A stretch of DNA of 64,000 nt from Pseudopithomyces maydicus (Eukaryota; Ascomycota; Dothideomycetes; Pleosporales; Didymosphaeriaceae). Shown here piece after piece: positions 32,942-45,057 of this stretch. How positions within the stretch are numbered: the first letter of the stretch is position 1; every line of letters starts with the position of its first letter. The position numbers were made by a program, and so were the translations under genes. Below the pieces are notes generated by a model that saw nothing but the letters and a program-made list of their open reading frames with translations, ran no database searches and had not been told where the DNA came from. Location of the stretch: the NCBI GenBank assembly GCA_026873275.1, contig JANTUC010000019.1, positions 62,001 through 126,000 of the forward strand. Reading direction: 5' to 3'.

Positions 32942-35329
32942 TCACGATCCGGGATCTCTAACCCCCCACCTCCCGACCTCCTTCATGGCCTCCTCTCCTC
33001 CTTCTGCCAACTTCTCGTCTCCTAACACACCAGCAATGCACTTCCATCCATCCCTGCTACCGCCCCACTTCAGCACCTCCTCCTTGTACTTTTCGCCATT
33101 TTCCCTTTCTATGCTGCCCATCTTGTTTTCCTTCTGGAACACATCCCTCCAGATCTTGCCAGCGATCGCTCTATCGAAAAGGTAGCTGTAATACGTGGCG
33201 CCGTACCCGAACAGATGGCCGAAGAATCCTTGCCACGCCGTGCCCGCTGGTTCCGGAATCGATGCATGCATGTTGTACACGTCGTGGTAGACCTTTGTGG
33301 AATCGAACGAGGGGGAAGAGGCAAGTGGAGAGTGATAGGCTTGGTCGAGCATAGCGAGGAGGATCTGCGCCTCGGTTTCCGCGGGCTGGGTCTTGATGTC
33401 GATGGCTAGACGCTTCTCGAGGGCGGCCATGGGCAGCGGAGCATCGGTTTCCCAGTGGCGAGCGAATAGACCGAGGACGCTAGGACAGGAGGCAAAGTGT
33501 TCCATGAGTACCGAGGGAAGCTCTGCGAAGTCGGTGGCACATCGCGTACCGGAGACATTTTGGAGAGAGGTGCGGCCTAGGAAGGAGTGCAATGCGTGAC
33601 CCATTTCATGGAAGAGTGTGCGGACGTCGTTGAAATTCAAAAGCGTTGGGCGATGCCGTTGGCGGGAGAAGTCGCAAATCAGGGCGATGGTAGGGAGTTG
33701 GAAATATGTGTTTGTTTGTGCGTTGAAGGTAACGGGCATGCCGTCCGTTGCGGCCTCTATCGGAGAGGAGAAGGGGTGGTTGAGATGATTCATTTCTTCA
33801 AGTTCGGAGGCGAGTATCTCACGTGAACAGCGCAGTGTAAAGTGTGCTGGGTTGGGAGTCTTGCCTTCTCGGGAGAAGAGGTCGCAATACAGTACGGCGA
33901 TATGGCCGTCAGTGTCAGAGACAACGTCCAATCGTCGTACGCCATCGTCCCAAACCTCTCCCGGCTGTGTTTCGCGAGGGACGAGACGGATGCCGTACAA
34001 GCGATCGAACAGTCGCGAAAGGCCTTGCATTACGGTTCCGATGGAGAAGTAGGCTGATAAGAAGTCGGGTGTGCGAATCTTGGTGTCCATGCTCGAAAGT
34101 AGCTTGGAAGTGTAGTAGTATCTGTCCCATGCGTTGATGCGGTCTGGGTAGTTTTCCATTAGGGCATCTGCCTTCTTCAACTCCAGTAGCTCCTCGAGCT
34201 CTTCGTTGACCTTGTGCTTGTTGTCGGCGATCAAGGCACCCAAAAATTGGTTGACAGCTTCTGGGGACTTTGCCATTTTATTTTCTAAAGTCATGTGAGC
34301 GAATGTCTCATATCCGGAGAGCTTTGCTAGCTCTGCTCTGCTCTTGAGCATGGCCTCTAGTCTGACAATGCTGGGCTTGTTCGCAGTTCGGACGGCCATG
34401 TATATCTCCCTCCGCACGTCGGCATCTTCCACGTACCGCAGGGCCATTTGGGCCTCGTGGTTCATGGTTCCGATCTTGGTTTCCCCCCACTTGGTGAGGG
34501 CGCGGGCCATGTTTGGTTCCAGACCTCTCATCCTTTTGCTGTCGAATTTCAGGTAGCTCGTCGCGGGACCCATCTTCTCGGTGAACTCTGTGCCCACGTC
34601 GGCGATCTCGCCGCTCAAATCCACGAAGCGCTGCCGTGTGTCTTCGGGGAGGTTGATGGCGCTTCTTGCAAAGTCCTCTACCAAGATGTTCGCGACGACG
34701 CGCTCCTGCTCGGTCCAGCTGTCCCATACCTCGGGCGTGGCAGCGGCCTTGGTGATCTGGTCGTTGAGCACGGTGGTAGTGTTGAGCTGGTTCATGTACT
34801 GGAACATGATGGCATATGCTCTGTGGGCGGCATTCTGTATCTTCCTGTCCGGATGGGTGCCTCGCACGAAGTCGGCCAGATCGATGACCCTGCAGAGCAG
34901 ATCGCTCAGCCTGTCCAGCTCTTTGACCATGCCCTTGTACTCGTCGACAGTGCTTGCTCTTGCCACCTTTTCCACCAGGGCGTTGCATCGGTGCAGGGTT
35001 ATGGTGACGAAGTCGGCGAAGCCCTCGGGGCTCGAGAGGTAGCGGTTCCCTACGATGCCAGTCGGGGGGTTCTTCTTGGAGGCGCGGGAGAAGTCCTCCC
35101 AGAAGGCTGCATTGTCGAAGATGCTGCGCAGAGAATCATCGTCCTCTTTGGCGCGCGTAGTCGGCAGTCCGTAGAGCGTCGAGGTCTTGGGCGGGCGGCG
35201 GTCGCGTGCTGCTGGCTGGGCTTGCGCGTGGGCGACGGTCGAGTTCCATCTTCGCTGGCGCTGGGACTGTTGGATGCAGCGGCGACACACCCACGGGGCT
35301 GGTGACTGGCGCGCGAGGCGCTTCAGCAT
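32942..35329 (-). CDS. OCT1: Mitochondrial intermediate peptidase
   Basis: M3 zinc metallopeptidase that removes an octapeptide from imported matrix precursors after MPP cleavage. Intronless, 795 aa from 35329 (MLKRLARQSPAPWVCRRCIQ, a matrix presequence). An in-frame ATG at 35377 is upstream. Zinc motif HEMGH lies in VRTLFHEMGHALHSFLGRTS, with the downstream Glu in the FAELPSVLMEHFAS segment. Full family length with no frame break. Head-to-head with the MICOS gene over 181 bp. Confidence 0.96.
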   Translation of the reverse strand: MLKRLARQSPAPWVCRRCIQQSQRQRRWNSTVAHAQAQPAARDRRPPKTSTLYGLPTTRAKEDDDSLRSIFDNAAFWEDFSRASKKNPPTGIVGNRYLSSPEGFADFVTITLHRCNALVEKVARASTVDEYKGMVKELDRLSDLLCRVIDLADFVRGTHPDRKIQNAAHRAYAIMFQYMNQLNTTTVLNDQITKAAATPEVWDSWTEQERVVANILVEDFARSAINLPEDTRQRFVDLSGEIADVGTEFTEKMGPATSYLKFDSKRMRGLEPNMARALTKWGETKIGTMNHEAQMALRYVEDADVRREIYMAVRTANKPSIVRLEAMLKSRAELAKLSGYETFAHMTLENKMAKSPEAVNQFLGALIADNKHKVNEELEELLELKKADALMENYPDRINAWDRYYYTSKLLSSMDTKIRTPDFLSAYFSIGTVMQGLSRLFDRLYGIRLVPRETQPGEVWDDGVRRLDVVSDTDGHIAVLYCDLFSREGKTPNPAHFTLRCSREILASELEEMNHLNHPFSSPIEAATDGMPVTFNAQTNTYFQLPTIALICDFSRQRHRPTLLNFNDVRTLFHEMGHALHSFLGRTSLQNVSGTRCATDFAELPSVLMEHFASCPSVLGLFARHWETDAPLPMAALEKRLAIDIKTQPAETEAQILLAMLDQAYHSPLASSPSFDSTKVYHDVYNMHASIPEPAGTAWQGFFGHLFGYGATYYSYLFDRAIAGKIWRDVFQKENKMGSIERENGEKYKEEVLKWGGSRDGWKCIAGVLGDEKLAEGGEEAMKEVGRWGVRDPGS

Positions 35330-35510
35330 GATGCAAGAATTCGTGAGAGGAGCGGAAAGGCACAGCGATGCCGTCACAGAGCAGCACTTGGGCTCTCGCT
35401 AGTCTTTTGCAAGGGTCCGACGAAACCAGGCGCCGGGCCTCCATCCGTCGACACGACGACCCGCCCAGCATCCACGAACGGCCATCCATTGCGCCCGACA
35501 CGCATAACCA
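35330..35510. promoter_or_regulatory. Shared OCT1 / MICOS divergent promoter spacer
   Basis: 181 bp between start codons of two mitochondrial genes; GC-rich. Bidirectional function inferred. Confidence 0.6.
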
Positions 35511-36372
35511 ATGGCCTTCCGACCGCTGCTCCGGCAGGTGAGTGTCCCTCTGCAGCGCCCTTCCGTGCTCTGGCTGACCCTCCCGCCAGCGCCTTGCGCC
35601 CGTCTGGGCCGGTGTCGCCGTCTCCGCCGCGCCCATTACGCTTTCCAAGGTGAACTCGCAGCCCACCGACGAGTCGCTCGCTGATGCCTCCGTACGCGTT
35701 CCTATCCTACCGCCCGCCCGCCTGCTCGCTGACCTCCAGTAGCTGGACCGGAAACCCATCTACGACGACACGCCGCTGGACACGACCGCGCCAGCTCCCA
35801 CAAAACCCGTCGCACCCGCTACGCCATCTGCACCCCCGGCGGATGCTCCCTACCGCCCTACGCCTACCGACCGTCTCGCTGTCCAGATCGGCAAAGCGCG
35901 TCTCGCTCTGTACCAGCAAGCCGTCCGCGCCGAGGATGGCGTGAACAACGCCCTCACCGAAACCCTCCGTCTCGAGCACTCGTTCACCTCCACCATCCGC
36001 TCCCTGGCCCCTCCCAAAGAGTCTGGCGAGAGAGTCTTCCCCGGTGCCCTGTACGTCCTGGTTGCGAGCATGGCTGGCAGCATCGTCACCCGAAACCGCA
36101 ACATCCTGCTCCGCGCATCCGTCCCCGCAGCCGTCGGGATTGGCGCCGCCTACGCCGTTCTGCCCCTCACCATGCAGAACGTTGGCGATCTGGTCTGGAA
36201 GTACGAGTCGCGGTACCCCGTCCTGGCCGACGCCCACCTGAGGACGAAGGAGCGCGTGGCCCGCTTCTGGGAGACGGGCATGGCCCACTCGCAGATGGGC
36301 GTGGGCATGATCCAGGACAAGGTTTCCGAGACGCGGTCGAGCATGGAGGACTGGGTCAAGAAGGGAAGGTGA
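35511..36372 (+). CDS. MIC27: MICOS subunit of the apolipoprotein O family (MIC26/MIC27)
   Basis: Inner-membrane protein of the cristae-junction (MICOS) complex. Exons 35511-35537, 35590-35691 and 35743-36372 give 252 aa; introns 52 and 51 bp, the second ending TAG. N-terminus MAFRPLLRQRLAPVWAGVAV is a presequence/helix; then a Pro/Ala linker and TDRLAVQIGKARLALYQQAV. A Gly-rich membrane pair spans ALYVLVASMAGSIVTRNRNI and ASVPAAVGIGAAYAVLPLTM, followed by NVGDLVWKYESRYPVLAD. The family is clear; which of Mic26 or Mic27 it equals is not decidable from sequence alone. Confidence 0.87.
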
Positions 36373-36921
36373 ACGAGTGCAGCGGAAGACCCCTGTACGA
36401 TCGAAAATTCTTGAACCTCTTGTAATCGATTGTATCAGTACTATAGACTCGAAGGTAGCTAGGATTTGCAATAAGATGCCTTCATTTTCATTTGTCGAAA
36501 AGGTTACAACGAGCACCCAACTTTTGTTATTGCGACTTAGCTTACTATGATTGTGAACGCAAGAATGTTGGTTCTCTAAGCGAACCATGCGTTTGGACAA
36601 CGCCTCTGGAGACCTTACCAGATCAAGCAGACATGGCATTTGATCGCAACAGTCTCAGATAATTTTATTCTAAAGGTGCGAGATAATCCATGATGGAGTT
36701 CATTGCTGGGGGTAGGACAAGCATATGGAACAGCTTGCCAATAGCAGCCTTGAAGTCCGACCCCACTACTAGTGCGCGCTTGCTTACATTGTTGATTCCC
36801 ACGTCAGATGACAGATTCTCTCCTTCCTCAAAGAGAATGTCTGTTTGATGTTGGGTTTTAGTTTTGGCTGGTATATATTATAGTTAATCTTTCAAATTTG
36901 ATATTGTTGTAAAAACATAAC
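36373..36921. other. Intergenic before tRNA-Leu
   Basis: 549 bp, becoming AT-rich toward the tRNA. Holds the MICOS 3' UTR. Nothing else seen. Confidence 0.5.
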
Positions 36922-37023
36922 GCCAAGGTGGCCGAGTGGTCTAAGGCGGTAGATTTAAGCTGCTCTTTGTAACTTACATCTCTACTGGGGCAACCCGCAT
37001 GAGTTCGAACCTCATTCTTGGCA
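36922..37023 (+). tRNA. tRNA-Leu(TAA) with intron
   Basis: Acceptor stem GCCAAGG pairs with TCTTGGC (final pair G-T) and discriminator A at 37023. D arm GCCGAGTGGTCTAAGGC, anticodon stem GTAGA/TCTAC, anticodon TAA at 36956-36958, a roughly 20-nt intron just after the anticodon, a long variable arm (GGGCAACCC) typical of leucine class II, and T arm ATGAG-TTCGAAC-CTCAT. Confidence 0.93.
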
Positions 37024-37258
37024 ACATATTTTTGGAATTTTTATTGACCGATTAAACTCGTTACTACGTAGCTTCTTAGGCACAGGTACTGGTGTAGGGG
37101 AAGCAATCGCTTTTTATTTTTGGTTTCACGCGCTAGTGTAAGTAAATAGAAGTATCCAAAGCTTAGGCTATTATTTTGCACCCTGTGCAGTCTCAAGCTG
37201 TCTGCCATACTTACATTCCAGCGATACCATATGATTCATCTGTGCAGCGACTTTAGTG

Positions 37259-39100
37259 CTAATCAGTCTTCTTTGTCCCGCTACCCAAACGCTGTCTCCT
37301 CTTCCACTGTTCCACCAGCCCTTCGTAATCCTCGGGGCCATAACTCACAAAAGATTCAGCCGCCCAGTTTTTCCACGCTCCTAGCCCACCCTTCCTCTTC
37401 CCTTCGAACCCCAAGTCCCGCATCAACGCATCAAAGTATGGTAATGAATCAAACACCAAGTCTGGACAAACAACTCCATATCCTCCTACATTGCGCACTG
37501 CGCAATATTGCGTATCGCGATATACTTCGTATTTGATCTGTTCATCGCTGGCATTTGGAAGCTCTAGCGTACCGTCAAGGTAGGCTGTCAACCACAGTGA
37601 TTGGAGGTAGGCACATGGTGCGGTGCCGAGACACATCAGTGCACCCGCGAAGCCAATAGAGCGCTGCTGGAGGTATGCTGGAGGGACTAGAAATCTGTAC
37701 AGACGGTACGGCTGTTGGGCTTGCACTGGAGTTGCTTCATAGCGAAGTGCAGGATTTGGGTGATTTACCCGGCTCGTATCGCGGGTCTTGAGGTAGGGGA
37801 AGCGCTTGTATAAATCGGTTTCAACGTCCTTGATCAGAATAACGTTATCGCTATCTGAAGACTGGGTCGTGGGCAGACCGAGTTCAGTTCGTAGGCTTTC
37901 TGGTTTGAATTGCACGTCACCTCCAGTTTCCCAGCCAGTCGCATAGACCAATGCATCGACACTGAGCTTTTCACCCATTTTCAGATGGACCTCTTTTCCA
38001 TCGCCGAGCTGTTCGATTTCATCGATGGCAATTATTATTCGTCCTTCCCGTACAAGATCGAACCAGTTTGTCGGGTAGTTCAAGATGCTCAAGGCGTTCC
38101 CTGCCTCGAAGGCATGTCGCCACGGAATGAGCTTCTTTGTCTCAGGATGATTGTTGAGCTTATTCAGTTGGATCACATCATCTCCTAGAATTCCCCAGAA
38201 CGCATTCATGATTTTCCTCCCCAACCACGTCCCATGAAAGAAGCTTCGCAACCAGCCCTCAAGCCCAGTTGTTTCGGCCCAAGGACATGGCGACATGTAC
38301 CCGAAAAAGCGAGTGAACACGAGTTTTTCAAGCCAAAGACCAAGCGGTGTGACGTGAGAGGGGGCATCCAGACCGGGCCATTGCCCGAAGGACGGATGAG
38401 CATAGTTGCTGTCGAGTTGGGTTTTGTGGCGCATGCGTATGCAATGTCCCAAGCTGACTTCCCTGCGCCAACAATAAGCGTATGTGTGTTCTCTCTGGCA
38501 ATTTCTGAGAAGTGAGCCGGAAATTGTGTAGAATGAATAACGAGAGGTTGGAAGGTCGGAGAGGTTGGGCATCGAGGTATAGATGGCTGGTTTGTCAAGC
38601 CCACGGCAACGATTAGCTTCGCTGTGTTGATTTCAGTCATCTCTCCAGTAGATGCTACCTGGGTATCTTTCACATGCAGTTTCCAGCCTTCCTTGACTTG
38701 CTCAATTACTTGCACTTTCGTGTTATACTGTATGCGGTCCGCAAGTCCATTGCTCTCCACAAAGGCTTGCAGGTACTCGAACAACTTCTCGGCAGGCACG
38801 TGCTCGCCTGGTTTGACACCAAAACGTGAGTTGTCCATTGGGAAATCTGGAATTTGATATGTTCCCACAAGGTTGTTGGTTACCAAGCCTGGAAACCTAC
38901 GCTGGGTAGCCCAGGGTCCGCCAATGGACGAAGTCGCTTCTACGATAAGGATCCTAGCTTCTGGATGTACACACCGGTATGTAGCAGCTGCTGTAATTCC
39001 ATATACACCTGCGTCTCAGTCAACGATTGCGCATTCTCATGAAAATCCAGAAAAGATGGAGCATACCCGCCCCAATCACCACCAGCTCAAAAGGCTCCAT
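37259..39100 (-). CDS. FAD/NADPH-dependent monooxygenase (FMO / Baeyer-Villiger-like)
   Basis: Two-dinucleotide-fold flavoprotein; substrate unknown. Exons 39100-39067 and 39008-37259 (58-bp intron), about 594 aa. FAD motif spans the intron: LVVIGAGVYGITAAATYR. The NADPH motif is THTLIVGAGKSAWDIAYACA, preceded by the linker HSTQFPAHF. C-terminal half includes VYATGWETGG, the ATG motif of the family. The frame breaks at the G5 run 38360-38364; one more base gives PVWMPPSHVTPLGLWLEKL. The C-terminus ends basic (GSGTKKTD), with no clear membrane anchor. Upstream is a 1-kb spacer, not a shared short promoter. Confidence 0.84.
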
Positions 39101-40156
39101 ATTGCCAGACTTGGAATCGATTCCCGAAAAATTGGAATTCCACGAGAAAGAAGATTCAGAAGTTGAGCACGCGAAGTCTGAGTTCGATCGCTATGCTGGG
39201 GGTGGGGCGTGGTAAGCACAAACGAGAGCCGGGTCTATCTGTTGAAAGGCTATCTTGTTTTTGTGCAACACCAAACCTAATTTCGTGCTTATTGGCTAGT
39301 CGGTGTACAAGTGGGCTGAAGCTTCCCTGTCACCGGTTATCATACACGTAGCTCGGTATGTCTCGCACGAAGCTGAAATCTTTCGTAAAGCAAATGTGCG
39401 ATACACTGTCGTATGTTCGGAAAAGCCACGCCATATGGAGGGATGCACAGCTATTCACATATTTGGGAGACGTGATCCTATCGATAAAACGTTTGAACGA
39501 ATTGCATATAGTAGGTACTGCGTACCTAGTCGATCTTTCAGCTGAAGGGCTAGGCTACACGTCATACTAGCCGGGGGGCCAAAATCGTACGATAATATAG
39601 CTTTTGTTTCTCAGCTCATAACTTGTCTTATCCTTAAGCTATACCGTATATTCAACATCTCTTAGAATTTGTGTTTCCCTCATGGTAGCAAGGTCCCACT
39701 CAGAGCGATAAAGAAAGACAAGTATATGGACTGGATGTCAAATGATACGCATCAACCGCGAAGCGTTATTGGCCAGAAGAAGCATATACCTTTGCAATGC
39801 AATACAGACTAGTCACTTTAAGCCTATCTAATGGTCTAATAGTTCAATTGAACAGCAGCTTGTTGTAAGTTATGATTTGGACATCGTGCTTATCAAGATA
39901 CGGTTTCCGGTTGTGAGTTTAGCCTAACAATTCACGACACCTAAATGCCGGCAGGCAGGACATACCGCAAGATTTTATGCGTTAACTCTGAAGACGACTG
40001 ATCAACTCGTGAAATAATTTGTAGAAATCATTGGTAGTCAATGTTAGGCCATGGGAACCATGGTAGGACAAACGCGCCATTACCTAATCCACCTTGGCAA
40101 AGTTACTCAATGGTACGTCGGGAAACTACGACTCACCCATCAATTATAGCGATGTG
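39101..40156. promoter_or_regulatory. Divergent spacer, monooxygenase / RMND1-like gene
   Basis: 1.06 kb between start codons; AT-rich at 39590-40050. Short open frames at 39303-39570 have no features. Confidence 0.45.
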
Positions 40157-41573
40157 ATGAGCTACTTAACACGAAGGTTCGTCTACGCGACGCACTCAAT
40201 TACAACTCGAAAATGTATTTTACCAGCACAACGACCAGCATGGCACGCGAAACGATCTTTTAATTGGACTTCCGTCCTGCGCAAGAAAGTAGATTTCACA
40301 CAAAAGCAGGGTGAAGAAGCAGAAGCAGTCGTGAAAGAAGAACCCGCCGCCGAGAGTAGGGGCAAAGAGAAGAAGGGAAAGAAGTATGGGACCAAAACAT
40401 CTTCGCTGCGGCGTGTCGCTGTGGAGGCGCAACGGTCGCGACAAGGGTTCGTGAAAGGCCGCGGAAGCAAACGCTTCATAGATCCGCAAGTAGAGACCAA
40501 GGTACGGTCATTGCCCCTTCGTGTAATTCGGTTTTCTAAACATCATCTACAGACAGTGACGGCCTACTGCGCTGCCGAAACCTACAGCATCTCCACCGCC
40601 GCCCGTCTCGTCAAAGCCCAGGGCTACGAGCTCGACCCCTTCAAACTGGCCTCTACCCGCAGGTCATTCACCTCCGTACGCGAGATCGCCCTTCAGAAGT
40701 TAAGGACTCCCAGGAGGGCGATATATTTATTTTCCCGTCCGGAACAATGGTCACATGGAACGTGAGGAGAGAGAAGCTCTGCACCTGGTCAACCGCGTTT
40801 TACCCGCTGCAGCAGAGGGCTCGCACCTTGAATTACTGGAAACTGAGGATCTGGAATACCTCGAAGACCCCACGCGCGAATCCAGCGAGGTCGTAGGCGA
40901 CACTATTGTGCTGGGTACGCAAGCTGAGCAAGATATCCCTCCTACGTCTGTTTCCAAGGAAACGCATGGGGAGGATGCAGAGCAACGTCATGAAATCGAT
41001 ACTGTCCTTGCGAAGATTGCGTTTTCCTCCGGTCTTGCGCGCTCAACTAAGCTGGCTATTCTGGAAACATTGCTGAGCGACTATCAGCATTCTACCCGCG
41101 ATATACCCATCATGCTCGCAAAAGGCGACACTAAGACACTTGGCCGTAACAACGTCCCCTTTACGCGGTCGTTTATCCTGAAGAAGACGGGTGAACTGCT
41201 CAACATTCGCGCGCAGCTGAATCTCTACTCCGAGCTCACCGACTCCATGCCCGACATTTTCTGGGATTCGCGTCATGAACTTGGACTAGGGGAGTATTAT
41301 GATCAAGTGGGAAGGGCGCTGGACGTAGGCGTGCGGATCAAAGTGCTGAACGAGAAGATCGGTTTCGCGCAGGAGATTGCTAGTGTACTGCGGGAGAGTT
41401 TGAGCGAGAAACATGGACTGCGGCTCGAGTGGGCGATCATTGCGTTGATTGCGGTGGAGGTGGTGCTGGAGTTCTATCGCCACTGGACAGATGCGGAGGA
41501 GAGGAAGGACCCGAGGAGCACGGAGAGCCTCCTGCGGGAGTACTTGCTCAAGATTGTTGGCGAACAAAAGTGA
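40157..41573 (+). CDS. RMND1 / DUF155 family mitochondrial protein
   Basis: Relative of human RMND1 and yeast Mrx10/Rmd proteins, linked to support of mitochondrial translation. Exons 40157-40501 and 40553-41573. The N-terminus MSYLTRRFVYATHSITTRKC looks like a matrix presequence; a basic Lys-rich region follows. DUF155 core: TVTAYCAAETYSISTAARLV, GDIFIFPSGTMVTWNV, EREALHLVNRVLPAA, LLETEDLEYLEDP and GRNNVPFTRSFILKKTGELL. A C-terminal helix, LEWAIIALIAVEVVLEFYRH, is a likely membrane anchor. The frame breaks at about 40700 (TT) and 40764-40767 (GAGG); one base at each restores the family sequence. Convergent with GAA1, 165 bp apart. Confidence 0.84.
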
Positions 41574-41738
41574 TAGTTACATAGCATAGATACCCCCCAC
41601 TCAAGATATTTTTTTGTTCAGTACGTAACATATGTTCATGCTGTTCGTGATATATACATACACCACCTGGCGCATTATATGTATTTTTGTCCATCGGTCG
41701 AGACTCGAATCCAAGACCTTTCATCGCCGTAGAATTTC

Positions 41739-43763
41739 TCATACCAACCCTGATGCCACAACCACACTCCCACAAAACCATGCCGGCCACCACACCAACC
41801 AAACCACAACCTGTGTCCACAAGCCCCAAATCTCCCACCCCTCTGCTGCTTTGACCAACACATCCAGCAGCTCCACCTTCCCCACGTACGTCGCGATTTG
41901 CACAATGACCACCGGATTCACGGCCGCCAGCAGCAAAAACTGTGCCATGTTGCCCTTCTTATTGACTACTCTCCGAACGAAACTCAGCGGTGCAGTCAAC
42001 AGCCCAATCATCAGGCTCTGCGAGAAATTCAGCGTAGCGAGAGCGGAGAGAAACATCCCAAGGAACAGGAGACTGAAGCAGTGGATAAGTGTGGATTCCC
42101 GGGCCGTAGGGCGACTGAACTGGGCGAGGAAGTATGCGGTTCCGAGGGGAAGCAATACTGAAAGGTTGGCGGCGAGGAGGAAAGAAACGTAAAGCTCGGA
42201 GGCGGGAAGCTTGTTGAAGACGGCGAGGGGGACGAGGCCGAATATATGGGCGGCAAGAACGAAGGCGGCAGGGAGGAAGAGGGGGCGTTCGGAGATGCTC
42301 AGGGCAGCGGTGGGTATGATGGCTGTGGCGCCGTCTTTGCTGACCACTGTGGTAGATGGCACGGTGTCGTTCTCGCCAGCCGCTTTCTCATCTTGGGCCT
42401 GCTCCTTTGGTTCTGTAGAAGTTTCCGAGGGTGCAGATTTCGGAATAGGTTTCGTGGCTCCAATGTTTGGTACAGGCTCTTGCGACCGTCCGCTTTGCAC
42501 CCACAGAGCAATCGCCGTGATGCTGAAGTTGGCGGCAATCAACATTGCTGATGGGAGGTATGTTCCTATGCTCACAAAACGCTTCGCCTCGAGCAGCAGG
42601 TAGAAGAAGAAACTCTGGTGCAAGTGTTCGAGTAAGTTGTTCAAACTCCTGAACAAACTCTCAATGGCACGACCCAAGCCCATCTCGTCGTGCCAGCCAT
42701 CGCCCACAGTGACAAGCGTAATAGCATCGACATGGTAAGGGATAAAAGCGCTGTGCGGACCGGTAGAATGTCCGAGACCTTGAGAAAGCATGCCCCGCAG
42801 CATGGTTTGTAGACGGTCCTGGTAAGAATTGGTGTGGGACCACATGCGTTGCAGGGTGCAGCCTATGCCCATTTGACCTGAGGCGATATTAACGGCCGTG
42901 TTGAAGAGGTCGAGATTGGGTAGCTGGCCGTTGGTGCCGTCGTATACAATATGCAGCTTGTCGTATCTATGACCCCAAGGTCCCGCAGGGTACTCGACAC
43001 CCACGGCACCTTGAAGCGCGCCGCTCTTGATGGTCAGACTCTCGACTTTGGTAGTGTCGTGGGCGTCATGGTAGGCATCCACCCAGGCATGCGATCCGCT
43101 CGTGCTGTCTCCGGAAACTAGGAATATAATGTCCTTGCTCCATAGACTCCATCTCTTGAAGTAGCGGGCGAGGGCCAGGACGAGGGCGACGCCGGAGTAG
43201 TTGTGCTCGCCATTCATGGTCTTGAGCGAGGCCATAAGCACAATGGCCTCTGTGGCATCGGCGCGGGGGCCCTGCAGGACGGCGTAGACATTCTCATTGG
43301 AGATGTTGCGGCCAGAGGGCGTGTATGTGTATTTCTGGGTTGCTACCTTGAGATTGGAGGCACTGAACAGCTCGGTGAGCTTCTCGCTGCGTCTATTCCC
43401 CATCAAATCAGCTTGATTGTCGCATCCAAACAGGTCTTAGCAGATATACGTACTGCTGCACGGGCAAGTCGACCAGGCCAGCAACCTCGTGGCGGTAAGC
43501 TCTGAAGACGTCGTGCTCACTACCCGTAAAATAGGTATGCACCTGGCCCGGTAGTAGTGCATTCTCCGACACGTAAGTACCGCGCGAGTATTCGTTCAGC
43601 GGCAGGACAAGAAGCCATGCCACGCCGACCAGGATCAGCAAGGCGGACAGATATGGGGGAATCTTGAGGATGCGGGCATCCTTGCGGAGCGCCAGTAGGG
43701 TAGCTGTTCAATGTCAGGACATGTGCTGGCACTCTGGAATGGCTGCTCACCTAACAGGGCCAT
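41739..43763 (-). CDS. GAA1: GPI transamidase subunit Gaa1
   Basis: ER membrane subunit of the GPI transamidase that attaches glycosylphosphatidylinositol anchors to proteins. Exons 43763-43751, 43703-43454 and 43392-41739 give 638 aa; introns 47 and 61 bp. First exon only 13 nt (MALL). Helix 1 is YLSALLILVGVAWLLVLPLN. The M28-like luminal domain follows: SGVALVLALARYFKRWSLWS, KDIIFLVSGDSTSGSHAWVD and GLGHSTGPHSAFIPYHVDAI. Five to six C-terminal helices include YLPSAMLIAANFSITAIALW and LPAAFVLAAHIFGLVPLAVF. A charged Ser/Glu insert sits between helices 2 and 3. No frame break. Head-to-head with RBD2. Confidence 0.94.
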
Positions 43764-43948
43764 TGTGGCCGCCCCTCACCGTGTCGGTCGTGTGGGAGGT
43801 GTGAATGCGCCCCGTTGCCAGTTGCTCCTGCACGTCGGCGTTAAGCGCCCCGACCCTGGCTTTGCTAGAGTCGCGTTCGACACCTGGTCGTGTCCTGTCT
43901 CACGCCTGTCCTCCTCCTCGCCCGCTCTTTTCTCCCCGGCTCGCCGTG
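43764..43948. promoter_or_regulatory. Shared GAA1 / RBD2 divergent promoter spacer
   Basis: 185 bp between start codons of two secretory-pathway membrane genes. Bidirectional function inferred from spacing. Confidence 0.6.
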
Positions 43949-45057
43949 ATGCCTTCGCTCCCGCAGTTCAACCCCCTGCGGTTCCGCTCCTACGTCTTCC
44001 GGTTACCGCTCGCGACCCGCCTGCTTGTCGCCGCCATCGTAGGGCTATGGATTGCCGCCATACCTCTTCCCTGGCTCAGAGAGCTGGGGTCGCTGAGCCC
44101 GGACAAGTTTGATTTGACGCAGAGTATGTGTTTTCCTTCCGTCTTGCTTTCACTATTCCGCGTGGTGGAAAGGCGCGCACGCAGTCACAGTGCAGTCCGC
44201 CTTACAAGAGCCAGGACGCATGTTTCGTAGACTATGTAGAGTGAACATAATGCTAACGCCGTATTTTCTCAGTGCACCGACTTAATTTGTTTCCTCTCAC
44301 GCATCTCGGCTTCTTCCACATGTTCTTCGACGTCCTCGCAATAACCCCTCTCCTCGAGCGCTTCGAAGCCGAATTTGGAACCATCGTCACATTGTCACTG
44401 TTCACTGGACGTAAGAATACGAGTACATTTATCTGGAAGATTCTTGTTTGACAAAACGGCAGCTTTCGGTCTATTGCCAGGTGGTTTATATCTGGCGGTC
44501 GAGAAGTACATCATGAGGGGCAACACAGCCGTCATGGGGTCGAGGTACGCTGTGGAGATACGCTCTTAAGGACGTGGAAGCTGACGCAGTATCTTGTAGC
44601 GTATGGGTGTTCCTACTCCTCGCCTCCGAAGCCATGAAGACACACAAGGCGAACCCGAATTTCAGGTATGCTGCTTCTTCGGTAACACCCGAGCCTCGTT
44701 ACTCATACACCTCGCAGCATTGGCCCCTATAAGATCCCCACCTGGTCTACCCCACTGATCCTCGTTCTCATGACTTCCTTCCTCATCCCCAATGTATCCC
44801 TACTCGGCCATCTCTGCGGAGCCGCAATTGGCTACGTCTGGGCGACTGGCTATATCAAATTCCTCGTCCCCCACGAGAAGATTCTGCGCTGGGTAGAAAA
44901 CAAGCTCAATCTCTTGGGCAGGCTGCCGCACTATGTTAGCGTTGACCAGAAGACATATGGGCGATACGGTGTGCTCCCCACTGCTGTACCTTTGGGTAGC
45001 GTGGCACGAGAACCAAGGAGTCCGGCTGTTGAGGTTGGGCAGCGGTTAGGGCCATAG
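43949..45057 (+). CDS. RBD2: Golgi rhomboid protease Rbd2
   Basis: Intramembrane serine protease; in fungi Rbd2 acts in the Golgi, for example on the SREBP pathway. Exons 43949-44123, 44273-44410, 44463-44544, 44600-44665 and 44718-45057 give 266 aa; the first intron is 149 bp, the others 52-55 bp. Catalytic Ser in AVMGSSVWVFLLLAS (the dyad Ser codon is split by intron 3) and His in LLGHLCGAAIGYVWATGYI. Helix 1 LATRLLVAAIVGLWIAAIPL, then the N-loop with NLFPLTHLGFFHMFFDVLAI and LLERFEAEFGT. The C-terminal tail is short and cytosolic. Confidence 0.93.

Noticed and set aside
33842..35305. Long plus-strand open frames opposite OCT1
   Set aside because: Antisense shadows of a conserved single-exon gene with clear codon structure on the minus strand.
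30448..39100. Secondary-metabolite cluster built on the P450 and the flavin monooxygenase
   Set aside because: They are separated by OCT1, the MICOS gene and a tRNA, and no backbone synthase (PKS, NRPS, terpene) is present.
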